Source of the DNA: Actinomyces sp. AC-20-1 | GTDB lineage: Bacteria; Actinomycetota; Actinomycetes; Actinomycetales; Actinomycetaceae | Assembly: GCF_023369555.1 (NCBI RefSeq) | Contig: NZ_JACJVC010000017.1 | Coordinates: 1 to 64,000, forward strand | DNA: 64,000 nucleotides | Reading direction: 5' to 3' | Shown here: in pieces, positions 17,668-27,871 of the stretch | How positions within the stretch are numbered: position 1 is the stretch's first letter | Layout: each line of letters starts with the position of its first letter | Notes under the pieces: model-generated | Databases searched by the model: none | Told to the model about the DNA's origin: nothing | Seen by the model: the letters and a program-made list of their open reading frames with translations, nothing else | Program-made: the position numbers and the translations under genes

Positions 17668-20127
17668 ATGAGCACTGAGACCACTGGCAGCACTGCGTCC
17701 TCTGACGGGCCCCTGAGCCTCGACGCCCTCTTCGAGGCCGAGGTCGGCCACGGCGAGGAGGTCGCCTCTCCCGCCGACGCGGCCCCGGCCGCCTCCGCCG
17801 GGTCCTTCGAGTCCGCCTCCTCCTTCGAGACCCCGGCCTCCTCCGACTCCCCCGAGGACCCGGAGGACGTCGACCACGAGGACGAGGAGGACGACGTCGA
17901 CACCGCCGCCGCCCTCGCCCTGGAGGAGAACGACCCCGAGGACGAGGAGGACGTCGAGGAGGACGACGGCTCCGAGGACCTGGACGAGGAGGAGGTCGAT
18001 GGCCACGCCCCCTTCGTCGACGACGGCGAGGACGAGGACGACGAGGCCGCGCCCCACAAGGCCCCGGAGGAGGCCACCTTCAGCGACCTCGGCCTGCCCG
18101 CCGACCTGCTCAAGGCCGTCACGGACATGGGCTTCACCACCCCCACCCCCATCCAGCGCGAGGCCATCCCCGTGCTGCTCGGTGGGCGCGACGTCGTCGG
18201 TGTCGCCCAGACCGGCACCGGCAAGACCGCCGCCTTCGGCCTGCCCCTGCTCGACGCCATCGACTCGCGCGACGGCAGGGTCCAGGCGCTCGTCCTGGCG
18301 CCCACCCGTGAGCTCGCCATCCAGAGCGCCGACGCCATCACCGACATGGCCCAGCGCTCACGCGGCCTCGACGTCGTCGCCGTCTACGGCGGCGCCCCCT
18401 ACGGCCCGCAGATCGGTGCCCTCAAGGGCGGCGCGCAAGTCGTCGTCGGCACCCCGGGCCGCGTCATCGACCTCATCGAGAAGGGCGCCCTGCGCCTGGA
18501 GGACGTGCGCTTCTTCGTCCTGGACGAGGCCGACGAGATGCTGCGCATGGGCTTCGCCGAGGACGTGGAGACCATCGCCTCCTCCCTGCCGGCCGAGCGG
18601 CGCACCGCCCTGTTCTCCGCGACGATGCCGCCGGCCATCCAGGCCGTCGCCCGCCAGCACCTCACCGACCCCCAGCGCATCGAGGTCTCGCGCCAGTCCT
18701 CCACCGTGGACACCGTCCACCAGACCTACGCGGTCGTGCCCTTCCGTCACAAGATCGGGGCCGTCTCGCGCGTCCTGGCCGTCACCGACGCGGCCGCCGC
18801 CATCGTCTTCGTGCGCACCAAGTCCACGGCCGAGGACGTCGCCATCGAGCTCGCCGGCCGGGGCATCCAGGCCGCGGCCATCAGCGGTGACGTGCCCCAG
18901 CGCGAGCGCGAGCGCCTGGTCGAGCGCCTGCGCCAGGGCACCCTCGACGTCCTCGTCGCCACCGACGTCGCCGCCCGCGGCCTCGACGTCGAGCGCATCG
19001 GGCTCGTCGTCAACTTCGACGTGCCCCGTGAGGCCGAGGCCTACGTGCACCGCATCGGTCGCACCGGCCGCGCCGGCCGCCACGGTGAGGCCGTCACCTT
19101 CCTCACCCCCAAGGAGAAGGGCAAGCTCCGCCAGATCGAGCGTCTGACCGGCACCCGCCTGGAGGAGATCACCCTGCCATCCCCGGCCGACGTCTCGCGC
19201 CACCGCGCGGGCCGGCTGCTGGACAAGGCCGCGGCGAGGCTCGAGCGCGGCCGCCTCGAGATGTACACCGAGCTCGTCACCGGCCGGGCCGCCGAGCTCG
19301 AGATCGAGGTCGAGGACCTGGCCGCGACCCTGCTGGCCCTCGCCGTGGGCGATGAGGGGCCCAGGACCTGGAAGGAGCGCAAGGACGAGCCGCGTCAGCG
19401 CGTGCGCCGTGAGGAGACCGTGGACTCCGAGGGCACCTTCGTCTCGGCCTCCTTCGAGGGCGGGCGGGACCGCGATGACCGCCGCGGGCGCGGTGAGCGT
19501 CCTGACGGCAAGCCCGGCGCCGCCCGTGGTGGCCGCCGTCGGCACGAGGACGGCACCGGCACCGTCTACCGGGTCGAGGTCGGTCACCGTGACCGTGTCC
19601 TGCCCGGTGCCATCGTCGGCGCTCTGGCCAACGAGGGCGGGATCTCCGGCTCCGACATCGGCAAGATCGACATCCTCCAGTCCTTCTCCCTCGTGGAGAT
19701 CCACACGCCCCTGTCCGCGGAGCAGCTCGAGGCCATGGGCCACGCGACCTTCGGCGGGCGCGAGATGCGCATCCACCTCGACGAGGGCCCGGGCCACGGC
19801 TGGGACGGCTCCGACAACCCGTCCTCCGAGCGCCAGCAGCGCCGTACCGAGCGTCCTCGCTTCGATCGTGACGGTGAGCGTGGCGGTTTCCGCGGCGGGC
19901 GCGACGGCGGGCGCGGTGGCTTCCGCCGCGACAACGACCGTGGCGGTTTCCGCGGCGGGCGCGACGGCGGGCGCGGTGGCTTCCGCCGCGACAACGACCG
20001 TGGCGGCTTCCGCGGCGGGCGCGACGGCGGGCGCGGTGGCTTCCGCCGCGACAACGACCGTGGCGGTTTCCGCGGCGGGCGCGACGGCGGGCGCGGTGGC
20101 TTCCGCCGCGACAACGACCGCTGGTGA
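17668..20127 (+). CDS. deaD: DEAD-box RNA helicase (DeaD/CsdA type) with acidic N-tail and RGG repeats
   Basis: An 819-residue helicase. Residues 1 to about 135 are a Ser/Ala/Glu/Asp-rich disordered tail with long acidic runs. The RecA-like core follows: Q-motif FSDLGLP with [39 protein letters not shown], the DEAD box [34 protein letters not shown] and [12 protein letters not shown] DbpA-type RNA-binding domain ([25 protein letters not shown]) lies at about 630-700. The C-terminus has four RGG-box repeats. It probably unwinds structured rRNA or mRNA in ribosome assembly and cold adaptation. The ATG at 17668 begins MSTETTG; upstream in-frame sequence is leader-like. Confidence 0.93.
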   Translation: MSTETTGSTASSDGPLSLDALFEAEVGHGEEVASPADAAPAASAGSFESASSFETPASSDSPEDPEDVDHEDEEDDVDTAAALALEENDPEDEEDVEEDDGSEDLDEEEVDGHAPFVDDGEDEDDEAAPHKAPEEATFSDLGLPADLLKAVTDMGFTTPTPIQREAIPVLLGGRDVVGVAQTGTGKTAAFGLPLLDAIDSRDGRVQALVLAPTRELAIQSADAITDMAQRSRGLDVVAVYGGAPYGPQIGALKGGAQVVVGTPGRVIDLIEKGALRLEDVRFFVLDEADEMLRMGFAEDVETIASSLPAERRTALFSATMPPAIQAVARQHLTDPQRIEVSRQSSTVDTVHQTYAVVPFRHKIGAVSRVLAVTDAAAAIVFVRTKSTAEDVAIELAGRGIQAAAISGDVPQRERERLVERLRQGTLDVLVATDVAARGLDVERIGLVVNFDVPREAEAYVHRIGRTGRAGRHGEAVTFLTPKEKGKLRQIERLTGTRLEEITLPSPADVSRHRAGRLLDKAAARLERGRLEMYTELVTGRAAELEIEVEDLAATLLALAVGDEGPRTWKERKDEPRQRVRREETVDSEGTFVSASFEGGRDRDDRRGRGERPDGKPGAARGGRRRHEDGTGTVYRVEVGHRDRVLPGAIVGALANEGGISGSDIGKIDILQSFSLVEIHTPLSAEQLEAMGHATFGGREMRIHLDEGPGHGWDGSDNPSSERQQRRTERPRFDRDGERGGFRGGRDGGRGGFRRDNDRGGFRGGRDGGRGGFRRDNDRGGFRGGRDGGRGGFRRDNDRGGFRGGRDGGRGGFRRDNDRW
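19881..20120 (+). repeat. Four 60-bp tandem repeats encoding RGG-box units
   Basis: Four head-to-tail copies of exactly 60 bp (19881-19940, 19941-20000, 20001-20060, 20061-20120). The only difference noted is a C at position 7 of copy 3. Each encodes a 20-residue unit rich in Gly, Arg and Phe ([10 protein letters not shown] then [10 protein letters not shown]). The near identity at DNA level implies recent duplication and likely copy-number change between strains. Confidence 0.95.
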
Positions 20128-20152
20128 GACGAGCGCGCAGAGCGTGACCTGA

Positions 20153-20190
20153 GGGTGTGGGCCGGTACCTGGAGGCGCCGGCCCACACCC
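20153..20190 (+). terminator. Terminator of the helicase gene
   Basis: A perfect 13-base-pair stem (20153-20165 with 20178-20190, 12-base loop) begins 25 bases after the helicase stop. Confidence 0.75.
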
Positions 20191-20343
20191 GTACTGGCCC
20201 CGTGCCCACCGCCCGGGAGCAGGACGCCGCAGGGCAGCGGCAGGAGCACCTGGGAGCACGGGGGAATAACAGCGACGCCCTTCGTGTTGCACCGGCCGGA
20301 CACCATGCACGACTGACGCCGGCCCGGCACGAGAGGCACACCC

Positions 20344-21984
20344 GTGACCCCAGCCCTCTACCTCCTCGCCGTCGTCGTCCTGGGCTTCGCCGCCACCCTC
20401 CTGCACCTGCCTCCCCTCGTCGGCTTCCTCATCGCAGGATTCGTCATCGGCTCCTCGAACCTGCCGGCCCTGCCCGTCGTGGAGGTCATGGGCGACGTCG
20501 GCGTCGCCATCCTCCTGTTCATGATCGGCCTCAAGCTGGACCTGCGCATCCTCATGCGACGCGAGGTCTTCGGCACCGCCGTCACCACGATGGTCCTGCT
20601 CACCGGCCTCGGCTCCGTCGTCATCGGCGGGCTGCTCCTGCTGGGTCTCCAGGTGGACACGGTCACTCCCACGGGGGTCCTGCTGCTGGGCTTCGCCCTG
20701 TCCTTCTCCTCAACCGTCGTCGTCATCAAGCTCCTGGAGGAGCGCGACGACACCGGTTCTCTGTACGGGCGCATCGCCATCGGCGCCCTCGTCGTCCAGG
20801 ACATCGCCGCCGTCGTCTACATGACCTTCGCCTCGGAGCGCACCCCGAGCCCCTGGGGGCTGGCGCTCGTCCTGCTGTGGCCCGGGGCCAAGCTCCTGGG
20901 CCTGGTCCTCAACCGCATCGACCACCGCGAGATGCGCACCCTGTTCGGCATCGCCGTCGCGCTCCTGCCCGGCTACCTCCTCTTCGACGCCCTCGGCATC
21001 GACGGCGGCCTCGGAGCCCTGGTCATGGGCGCCCTCATGGCCTCCCACCCTGCCGCCAAGGAGCTCTCCAGCTCCCTGTTCACCATCAAGGAGCTGCTCC
21101 TCGTCGGCTTCTTCCTGTCCATCGGCATGGACGGCGTCCCCGGCGCCGGCGCCTTCGTCCTCGCCGGCGTCCTGCTCGTCCTCGTCCCCCTGCGGGCCGT
21201 CGTCTACACGGCAACCGTGCGCGCGCTGCGCATGCGACGGCGCACGAGCGCCCTCACAGGCCTGGCCATGACCGCCTACTCCGAGTTCGCGCTCATTGTC
21301 GTCGCCGTCGCCGTGGACCACGAGGTCCTCGGTCACGAGTGGACCGCCGTGGTCTCGCTCGCCCTGGCCCTGTCCTTCGTGCTCTCAGCCGTCGTCAACC
21401 GCCGTCCCGCCGCCCTCATCACCTGGATCACCCACCTCATCCCCCGACGCCCCACCAGCACCCTCCACCCCGAGGAGCGCACCCTCGACCTCACCGGCGT
21501 CCAGACCGTCATCTTCGGCATGGGCCGCATCGGCCGCGCCACCTACGCGCGCCTGTACGCCAACGGCGCCCACGGGGTCCTCGGCATCGACAACGACGCC
21601 AGCAAGGTGGACCAGCTCGCCGCCAAGGGTTACAACGTCCTCGAGGCCGACGCCACCGACCAGGAGTTCTGGGAGCGCCTGGACGCCGTGCACGCCACCA
21701 AGGCCGTCCTCGCCATGCCGGACCCGGGCGCCAACCTCCACGTCGTCGAGTGGCTGGGCCGCACGAGCTTCGCCGGCCGCGTCCTCGCCATCGCCCGCTA
21801 CGACGACGAGGCCGAGCAGCTGCGCGCCCGGGGCGTCGACGTCGTCATCAACGTCTACGACGGGCTGGGCACCTCCCTCGCCGAGGCCGTCGAGGCCCTC
21901 GACCCCGACACCCACGACCAGCCCGTCCCGCCTGCCGGCCCCCCTCACGTGCACCAGCCCGCCCCTGAGCCAGCCACCGGCTGA
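20344..21984 (+). CDS. Kef-type K+/H+ (monovalent cation) antiporter with RCK domain, copy 1
   Basis: A 546-residue protein. Residues 1 to about 370 form a Na/H-exchanger (CPA2) domain of some ten to twelve helices, with FALSFSSTVVVIKLLEERDD and an LHLPPLVGFLIAGFVIG first helix. Residues about 383-500 are a TrkA-N/RCK Rossmann domain with the nucleotide loop GMGRIGRATYARL and DNDASKVDQL. CPA2 members move K+ or Na+ against H+ for pH and osmotic control, gated by nucleotide or other ligands at the RCK domain. GTG start; a weak GAGAGG precedes it. It is the first of two tandem homologues with a 44-base gap. Confidence 0.88.
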   Translation: MTPALYLLAVVVLGFAATLLHLPPLVGFLIAGFVIGSSNLPALPVVEVMGDVGVAILLFMIGLKLDLRILMRREVFGTAVTTMVLLTGLGSVVIGGLLLLGLQVDTVTPTGVLLLGFALSFSSTVVVIKLLEERDDTGSLYGRIAIGALVVQDIAAVVYMTFASERTPSPWGLALVLLWPGAKLLGLVLNRIDHREMRTLFGIAVALLPGYLLFDALGIDGGLGALVMGALMASHPAAKELSSSLFTIKELLLVGFFLSIGMDGVPGAGAFVLAGVLLVLVPLRAVVYTATVRALRMRRRTSALTGLAMTAYSEFALIVVAVAVDHEVLGHEWTAVVSLALALSFVLSAVVNRRPAALITWITHLIPRRPTSTLHPEERTLDLTGVQTVIFGMGRIGRATYARLYANGAHGVLGIDNDASKVDQLAAKGYNVLEADATDQEFWERLDAVHATKAVLAMPDPGANLHVVEWLGRTSFAGRVLAIARYDDEAEQLRARGVDVVINVYDGLGTSLAEAVEALDPDTHDQPVPPAGPPHVHQPAPEPATG

Positions 21985-22028
21985 GCCACCCAGACCGCGC
22001 CACGGCAACCAGCCCCTCGGAAGGACCC

Positions 22029-23651
22029 ATGACCGCAGCCGCCTACCTCCTCACCGTCATCCTGCTCGGCTTCGCCGCCGCGCTTCTGCGCCTGCCCCCG
22101 CTCGTGGGCTACATCGCCGCGGGCTTCGTCCTGGGCGCGGCCGGCGTGCCCGAGCTCACCTGGATCAGCACCGTCGGGGACCTCGGCGCGGCGCTCCTGC
22201 TGTTCTCCATCGGCCTGGATCTCGACCCCCGTGCCCTGTCACGACGGGTCGTCTCCGGCACCGCAGCCGTCACCATGGTCGCCCTCACCGCCCTCACCAC
22301 CCTCGCCGTCGGGATCCTCGCCCTCGTCGTCGGCGTCAACGTCGGCCACACCGCCGGCTGGGGCGCCGCCCTCGTCATCGGCTTCGCCCTCGCCTCCTCC
22401 TCCACCATCGTCATCATGAAGATCCTCGAGGAGCGCGACGACGGGTCCGCCCACTACGGGCGCATCGCGGTGGGCACCTCGATCCTGCAGGATACGGCCT
22501 CCATCGTCCTGCTCATCTTCATCTCCGGCCAGGCCCCCAGCCCCTGGGCGCTGCTGCTCGTGCTCCTGTGGCCGGGCCGCTACCTCGCCGGCTGGGTGCT
22601 CTCACGTATCTCCCACCGCGAGATGTACACCCTGTTCGGCATCACGGTCGCCCTCCTGCCCGGCTACGAGCTCTTCGAGATCGTCGGCCTGCCTGGTACC
22701 CTCGGCTCCCTCGTCGTCGGCGCTCTGCTCGCCTCCCACCCCAGCTCGCGGAACCTGGCCGAGTCCTTCCGCCCGGTCCAAGAGCTCTTCCTCGTCGCCT
22801 TCTTCGTCTCCATCGGCACCGCCGGCCTGCCCGGCACGGGGGCCCTGCTCATGGGGCTCGCCCTCATCGCCATGGTCCCCCTGCGCTCAGCGGTCTACAC
22901 GGGCGTGCTGTGGGCCATGCGCCTGCGCCACCGCAGCGCCGTCCTCACCGGTCTGGCCGTCGGCTCCTACTCCGAGCTCGCGCTCGTCGTCGCCGGCGTG
23001 GGCGTCACCCAGGGCCTGCTGGGCAGCGAGTGGCTCCAGGCCCTGTCCCTGGCCGTCGCCGGCTCCTTCATCCTCGCCAGCGTCGTCAACAACCGCCCCG
23101 GGCGCCTCGTGCGGCTGTTCTCCCACGCCCTGCCGGACCACGCCCCCGACGACCTGCACCCCGCCGAGGCGCCCGTGGACCTCACCGGCGTGGAGGTCGT
23201 CGTCTTCGGCATGGGGCGCGTGGGGCGCAGCACCTACCACCGGCTCGTCTCCCAGATCCCCCGCCACGGCGAGGACGCCCCGCTGCCCGTCCTGGCCGTC
23301 GACTCCGACACGGACAAGGTCCAGGACCTCGCGGCCCTCGGCCTCAACATCATCGAGGGCGACGCCACCGACACCGACTTCTGGCTGCGGCTGGGGGCCG
23401 GGGAGGTGCGCACCGCGGTCCTGGCCATGCCGGAGCCGGGGGCGAACCTGCAGGTCCTCGACTGGATCGAGCGCCACGGCTTCGCCGGTGAGGTGGTCGC
23501 CGTCGCACGCTTCGACGACGAGGCGCTGGAGATGCACGAGCGCGGTGTCGACACCGTCATCAACGTCTACCAGGGCGTCGGCAGCGCCCTCGCGGACGCC
23601 GTCACGGTCCCGCGCGGGCCCGTCAGCGCAGGCGCGCCAGCAGGGCTCTGA
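22029..23651 (+). CDS. Kef-type K+/H+ antiporter with RCK domain, copy 2
   Basis: A 540-residue paralogue of the preceding gene with the same order: CPA2 membrane domain (LRLPPLVGYIAAGFVLG, FALASSSTIVIMKILEERDD) and a TrkA-N domain (FGMGRVGRSTYHRL, DSDTDKVQDL). A GGAAGGA ribosome site precedes the ATG. Its last 29 bases overlap the end of the convergent GTPase gene. The pair may form a heteromeric antiporter, or two with different ion or ligand preference; this is inference from tandem placement. Confidence 0.88.
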   Translation: MTAAAYLLTVILLGFAAALLRLPPLVGYIAAGFVLGAAGVPELTWISTVGDLGAALLLFSIGLDLDPRALSRRVVSGTAAVTMVALTALTTLAVGILALVVGVNVGHTAGWGAALVIGFALASSSTIVIMKILEERDDGSAHYGRIAVGTSILQDTASIVLLIFISGQAPSPWALLLVLLWPGRYLAGWVLSRISHREMYTLFGITVALLPGYELFEIVGLPGTLGSLVVGALLASHPSSRNLAESFRPVQELFLVAFFVSIGTAGLPGTGALLMGLALIAMVPLRSAVYTGVLWAMRLRHRSAVLTGLAVGSYSELALVVAGVGVTQGLLGSEWLQALSLAVAGSFILASVVNNRPGRLVRLFSHALPDHAPDDLHPAEAPVDLTGVEVVVFGMGRVGRSTYHRLVSQIPRHGEDAPLPVLAVDSDTDKVQDLAALGLNIIEGDATDTDFWLRLGAGEVRTAVLAMPEPGANLQVLDWIERHGFAGEVVAVARFDDEALEMHERGVDTVINVYQGVGSALADAVTVPRGPVSAGAPAGL

Positions 23652-26346
23652 CCTCCTCGAGACGCGCCAGGTCCTCCTCCAGCGGCCCGACCAGCGTGAG
23701 CCCCACCACCTGCGCCACCGTCTCGCGCAGACGCCGGTGCACGCGCGCACGGCGCCTGGCGGCGCCCACGCGCGCCAGGAGCGCGCCCGCCCAGCCCACC
23801 ACGAGCCCAGCGGCCAGGCCGGCCAGCAGCAACAGGGGTGGCCAGGGCACGAGGCCCCAGCGCGGCGGGTCCACCTCCAGCAGCAGGTAGCGGCTCATGA
23901 CGTGCAGGGCCACGAGCCACGCCCCGCCGACGAGCGCCGCCAGCGCCAGGAGCACCTGGAGGCCGTGGGCGAGCGCCCACCAGCGCGGGTGCCGCCCCTG
24001 CTCCAGGTCCGTGCGCGCGACCGCGGCGTCGAGCCGGTCCGCCATCTCCTCCACCCGGGTGCCGCAGCGCTCGACGGCCCGGTCCCGGGCCTCCTGGGGC
24101 AGGGCGCGTGAGCGGCGCGCCACGTAGCCGTGGGCGGCCGCTCGCAGGGCGGGGTCCCCGGCCGCCGTCGGCAGGCCGGTCCGGGCCACCGGGGTCTGCT
24201 CTCCCGCGGGCAGGGGTCGCTGCGTCACCGAGCCGTCGAGGTGCAGCCGGCGCAGCGGGTCAGCGCGCAGGCGCGCCGCCCAGCGCACCGGCAGCCAGCC
24301 GACACGGCGGGTGGCCTCCAGGCGCATCGACTCCTCCACGGCCCGGGCGACGCGCTGGGTGCCCACGGCACGGCAGGCCGCCTCCTCCAGCACGGCGAGA
24401 GCATCGCCGTCGGCGGGTCCCTGCGCTCCGGGACCTGCCCTTCGAGGTAGTCGCGCGCCCTGGCCGCCAGGGTGCGGGTGTCGGCGGTCAGGCGCCGGGC
24501 ACTGACGTCCTCGGACCCGGCGACCTGCCGGATGCGTGAGCGCAGCTCCTGCACACCCTCACCGGTGCGGGCGCTGACCTCGACCACGTCGACGCCGTCC
24601 AGCCCCTCCGCAGCGAGCAGGCGGGTGAGGTCGCGCACGGCCTGGCGCCGCTCGTGGGCGTCCAGGCGGTCCACCTGGTTGAGGGCGACGACGGCGACCG
24701 TCGCGTGCTCGGCCATGGGGGCGATGAAGTCGTGGTGGATGACGGCGTCGGCGTACTTCTCGGGGTCCAGGACCCACACGAGGACGTCGACGAGAGCGGC
24801 CAGGCGCTGCGCCACCAGGGCGGTGCCGCCCGCGACCCCCACCTCCAGGCCGGTGAGGCCGCCGGTGTGGGCGAAGACGATGACCATGAGGGCGACACCG
24901 ACGCCGTTGACGCCCAGGGACAGCAGGCGCGCGCCCAGGCGCTTGTCCGCCCCCTCGGCCCGGACCATGTCGAGGACGTCGCCCTGCCAGCAGCGCACCA
25001 GGTCCTCGGCCCGCCGGGCGCGCTCGGCCTCGGGCGGCAGCGCGGACAGGGCGGCCGACAGCGGCCGGGCAGCGCTGCCGGCCCGTCTCCAGGCCCGCTC
25101 GGTCTCCAGGGCCGCCCGCTGGGCCTCGCTGAGCAGCAGGCCCGCCAGGCAGGACTCGATGGCCTCCTCGACGCGCTCGGCCGGGGCCGGTCGCCCCAGG
25201 ACGGCGGAGACCAAGCGGTCGCGCAAGCGACCGACCTGCGACTCGAGCCCGCGCAGGAGCTCCCCCCGTCCCGATGAGCTCCTGCCAGCGGGCCAGCACC
25301 TCGCCGCGCAGCAGGGAGCCGTCCGCCGTGGCCGCGGTGGCCCGCTCAAGCGCCTCGGCGTGGGCCGCGGTGGCGGCCGCGGCCAGGCGGTCGCGCTCGG
25401 CGTCCTGGGCGCGCACCGCCTCCAGGAGACCGTCCACCCCGTCCAGGACCGAGCCGAGGGCCCCGGTGAGGGTCCGGCGAGCGACCTCGCCCCGGGCGGA
25501 GGCGTCGGCCGCCAGGGCTCCCAGCCAGTGGCGCAGCGGCGCCACGTGCTCGTCCGGCAGGAGACCGCTGGGCTTGAGCGCGGTCTCGGGGACGACGAAG
25601 ACGGGCGAGGAGGCCAGGCCCGCGGCGTCGAGCCGGCGACGCAGGTCCGCCACGACCGCCTCGGCGGCGCCCGCGGGCACGCGGTCGAGGACGATGGCGG
25701 TGGCGACCTCGCGTGCGGCGGCCGCGCGCAGGTGCTCCCAGGGGACGGCGTCGGCGTAGCGGGAGGCGGTGGTGACGAAGACCCACAGGTCGGCGGCCGC
25801 CAGGAGCGTGGCAGCGAGCTCGCGGTTGTCGTCGACGACGGAGTCGACGTCGGGCGCGTCCAGCAGGGCCAGGCCCTGCGGCACGGTGGAGCAGGCGCGC
25901 AGCTCGAGCCCGCGGGACGTACGGGCGCCCGCGGAGGTGGGTGGGGCCGTCTCGGCGACGCACGTGCGGGCGAGCGAGCCGAGCACGCGCCCGTCCTCGA
26001 ACCAGGGCCCGTCGCCGGTGGCGTGCAGCAGCAGGGGGCGGCACGTCGTCGGACGGATGGCGGAGGACACGGCCACGTGGCGGCGCACGAGCGAGGACAC
26101 GAGGGTGGACTTGCCCGCACCCGTGGAGCCGCCGACGACGGCGAGCAGGGGCGCGTCCATCGCCCGCAGGCGCGGCAGCACGTAGTCGCCGAGCTGGTCG
26201 CCCAGGAGGCGGGCCGTGCGGGCGGCGGCCTCCGCCCCCGTGAGCGCGTAGGGCAGGCTGAGGCCGGACAGGTCCTCCTGGAGCCGTCGCAGGGCGGCCT
26301 CGGCGCCGGTGGCACCGGCGCGGCCGGGGCGTGCGCGGCGCCCGCC
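23623..26346 (-). pseudogene. Chimeric, frameshifted dynamin-like / YfjP-like GTPase
   Basis: Homology runs through two reading frames. Frame A (from 26346) encodes a dynamin-family GTPase head with P-loop GGSTGAGKSTLVSSL, LLDAPDVDSV as G3 and a helical middle. At the C6 run 25262-25267 the coding sense moves to frame B, which carries helices, a TM pair (NGVGVALMVIVFAHTGG) and then abruptly VDVLVWVLDPEKYADA, VALNQVDRLD and VEVSARTGEG, the G3-G5 part of a YfjP-type GTPase. Near 24400-24425 coding returns to frame A for the C-terminal part with two TM helices. In related genomes these are normally two adjacent genes; the second P-loop is missing here, so a deletion seems to have joined them around 24800. 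No good start codon is visible in frame A. Confidence 0.7.
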
Positions 26347-26360
26347 TCAGCGCCCACCTC

Positions 26361-27776
26361 TCAGCCCTGTCCGCCCGTCCGGTGCTCCGTCTGCTCGACG
26401 GGCCGCAGCCGGGGCGCGAGGTCGGTCTCGTCGGCCGGCCGCCAGGTAGCGGCCTCGGCCGGGCACTGCTCGCCCGAGCGGATGTCCTTGACGGAGTCGC
26501 CCTCGCCATCGGAGCCCGGGAACCAGACGAAGGGGATGCCGCGCTTGTCCGCGAACTTGATCTGCTTGCCGAACTTGGCGGCCGTGGGGGCCACGTCCGC
26601 CGCGATGCCACGCAGACGCAGCGTGTCGGCGACGGCGTCGGAGGCCGCCCGGTGCTCCTCGTCGGTGACGGCCACGAGCACCGCGGTGGGCACCGCCCGG
26701 CTGACCTCGACGAGGCCGTCGGCGAGCACGCGCGACAGCAGCCGGGACAGGCCGATGGAGATGCCCACGCCCGGGAAGGTGCGCTTGCCGTTGGTGGCGA
26801 GGTTGTCGAAGCGGCCGCCGGAGCACACGGACCCCAGGTCCTCGGCGCCGGCCATGAAGGACTCGTAGACCGTGCCCGTGTAGTAGTCCAGGCCGCGGGC
26901 GATCTTGAGGTCCGCGACGATGGCGCCCGGGCGCCGGCGCCGAGCGGCCTCGAGCAGGCCGGTGAGCTCGTCCAGGCCCGTGAGCAGCAGCTCGTGCGGC
27001 TGCGCGCCCTCGAGGGCGGACAGGACGGCCTCGCGCACGGCCCCGGGCTCCTGCCCCGTGATCGTCGCCAGCCTCAGGGCCGCGGCGGCCTGCTCCGCGG
27101 TGGTGCCGACGGTGCTGACGAGCTCGGCGGCGACGGCCTCGGCACCGATCTTGTCGAGCTTGTCGACCACGCGCAGCACCTCGACGAGCTGGTCCTGGCC
27201 GATGCCGACGGACTGGTAGAAGCCCTGGGCGACCTTGCGGTTGGACACGTGGATCGTCACCGGCGGGACGGGCAGGGCGGCCAGGGCCTCGCTCATGATG
27301 AGGGGCACCTCGACGTCGTAGTGCAGGGGCAGGGTCCCGTCCCCGACGACGTCGATGTCCACCTGGTAGAACTCGCGGAAGCGGCCCTCCTGGGGGCGCT
27401 CACCGCGCCAGACCTTCTGGATCTGGTAGCGCTTGAAGGGGAAGGTGAGCAGCCCCGCGTTGTCCACCACGTAGCGGGTGAAGGGCACGGTGAGGTCGAA
27501 GTGCAGGCCCAGCTGCTTGGACGGGTCGGCGGCGTCCCTGTCCTGCGGGTCCGCCTGCAGGCGCGAGAGCAGGTAGACCTCCTTGGAGGTCTCGCCCTTC
27601 TTCGTCAGCTGGGCCAGCGGCTCGACCGCGCGCGTCTCGATCCCGCAGAAGCCGTGCAGCTCGAAGGTGCGGCGCAGCTGGTCGATGAAGGCCTGCTCGA
27701 CGACGCGGCCCGCGGGGAGCCACTCGGGGAAGCCGGAGAGGGAGGACTGCGCTGGGCGCGCCTGTGCTGATGACAT
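26361..27776 (-). CDS. hisS: Histidyl-tRNA synthetase
   Basis: A 471-residue class II synthetase with motif 1 near the N-terminus (SGFPEWLPAGRVVEQ), motif 2 (WRGERPQEGRFREFYQVDID), the histidine-site block ARGLDYYTGTVYE, motif 3 (GVGISIGLSRLL) and a C-terminal anticodon-binding domain. The length is greater than the roughly 420 residues usual for the short bacterial form because of N-terminal and C-terminal extensions. ATG at 27776 has CACAAT six bases upstream, so the message may be leaderless. The neighbouring MBL-fold gene is a conserved actinobacterial association. Confidence 0.95.
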   Translation of the reverse strand: MSSAQARPAQSSLSGFPEWLPAGRVVEQAFIDQLRRTFELHGFCGIETRAVEPLAQLTKKGETSKEVYLLSRLQADPQDRDAADPSKQLGLHFDLTVPFTRYVVDNAGLLTFPFKRYQIQKVWRGERPQEGRFREFYQVDIDVVGDGTLPLHYDVEVPLIMSEALAALPVPPVTIHVSNRKVAQGFYQSVGIGQDQLVEVLRVVDKLDKIGAEAVAAELVSTVGTTAEQAAAALRLATITGQEPGAVREAVLSALEGAQPHELLLTGLDELTGLLEAARRRRPGAIVADLKIARGLDYYTGTVYESFMAGAEDLGSVCSGGRFDNLATNGKRTFPGVGISIGLSRLLSRVLADGLVEVSRAVPTAVLVAVTDEEHRAASDAVADTLRLRGIAADVAPTAAKFGKQIKFADKRGIPFVWFPGSDGEGDSVKDIRSGEQCPAEAATWRPADETDLAPRLRPVEQTEHRTGGQG

Positions 27777-27782
27777 GCGCGC

Positions 27783-27788
27783 ATTGTG
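27783..27788 (-). promoter_or_regulatory. Candidate -10 element of hisS
   Basis: CACAAT on the minus strand, six bases before the hisS ATG, identical in hexamer and spacing to the site before the Sua5-like gene. Confidence 0.4.
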
Positions 27789-27791
27789 TCA

Positions 27792-27827
27792 CGCGGCCGA
27801 GAGGTCGCTCCTGCCACCTCGGCCGCG
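27792..27827 (-). terminator. Hairpin after the MBL hydrolase gene
   Basis: CGCGGCCGA pairs with TCGGCCGCG, extended by three more pairs beyond a 2-base bulge, around a 10-base loop. It lies between the MBL stop at 27872 and the hisS promoter. Confidence 0.55.
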
Positions 27828-27871
27828 CCCCGGCGTGACGGTCACCGCAGCCCGGCCCGGCCTGGCTCCGC

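Noticed and set aside
19881-20120. CRISPR array
   Set aside because: The repeats are contiguous 60-bp units without spacers and are in frame within the helicase gene.
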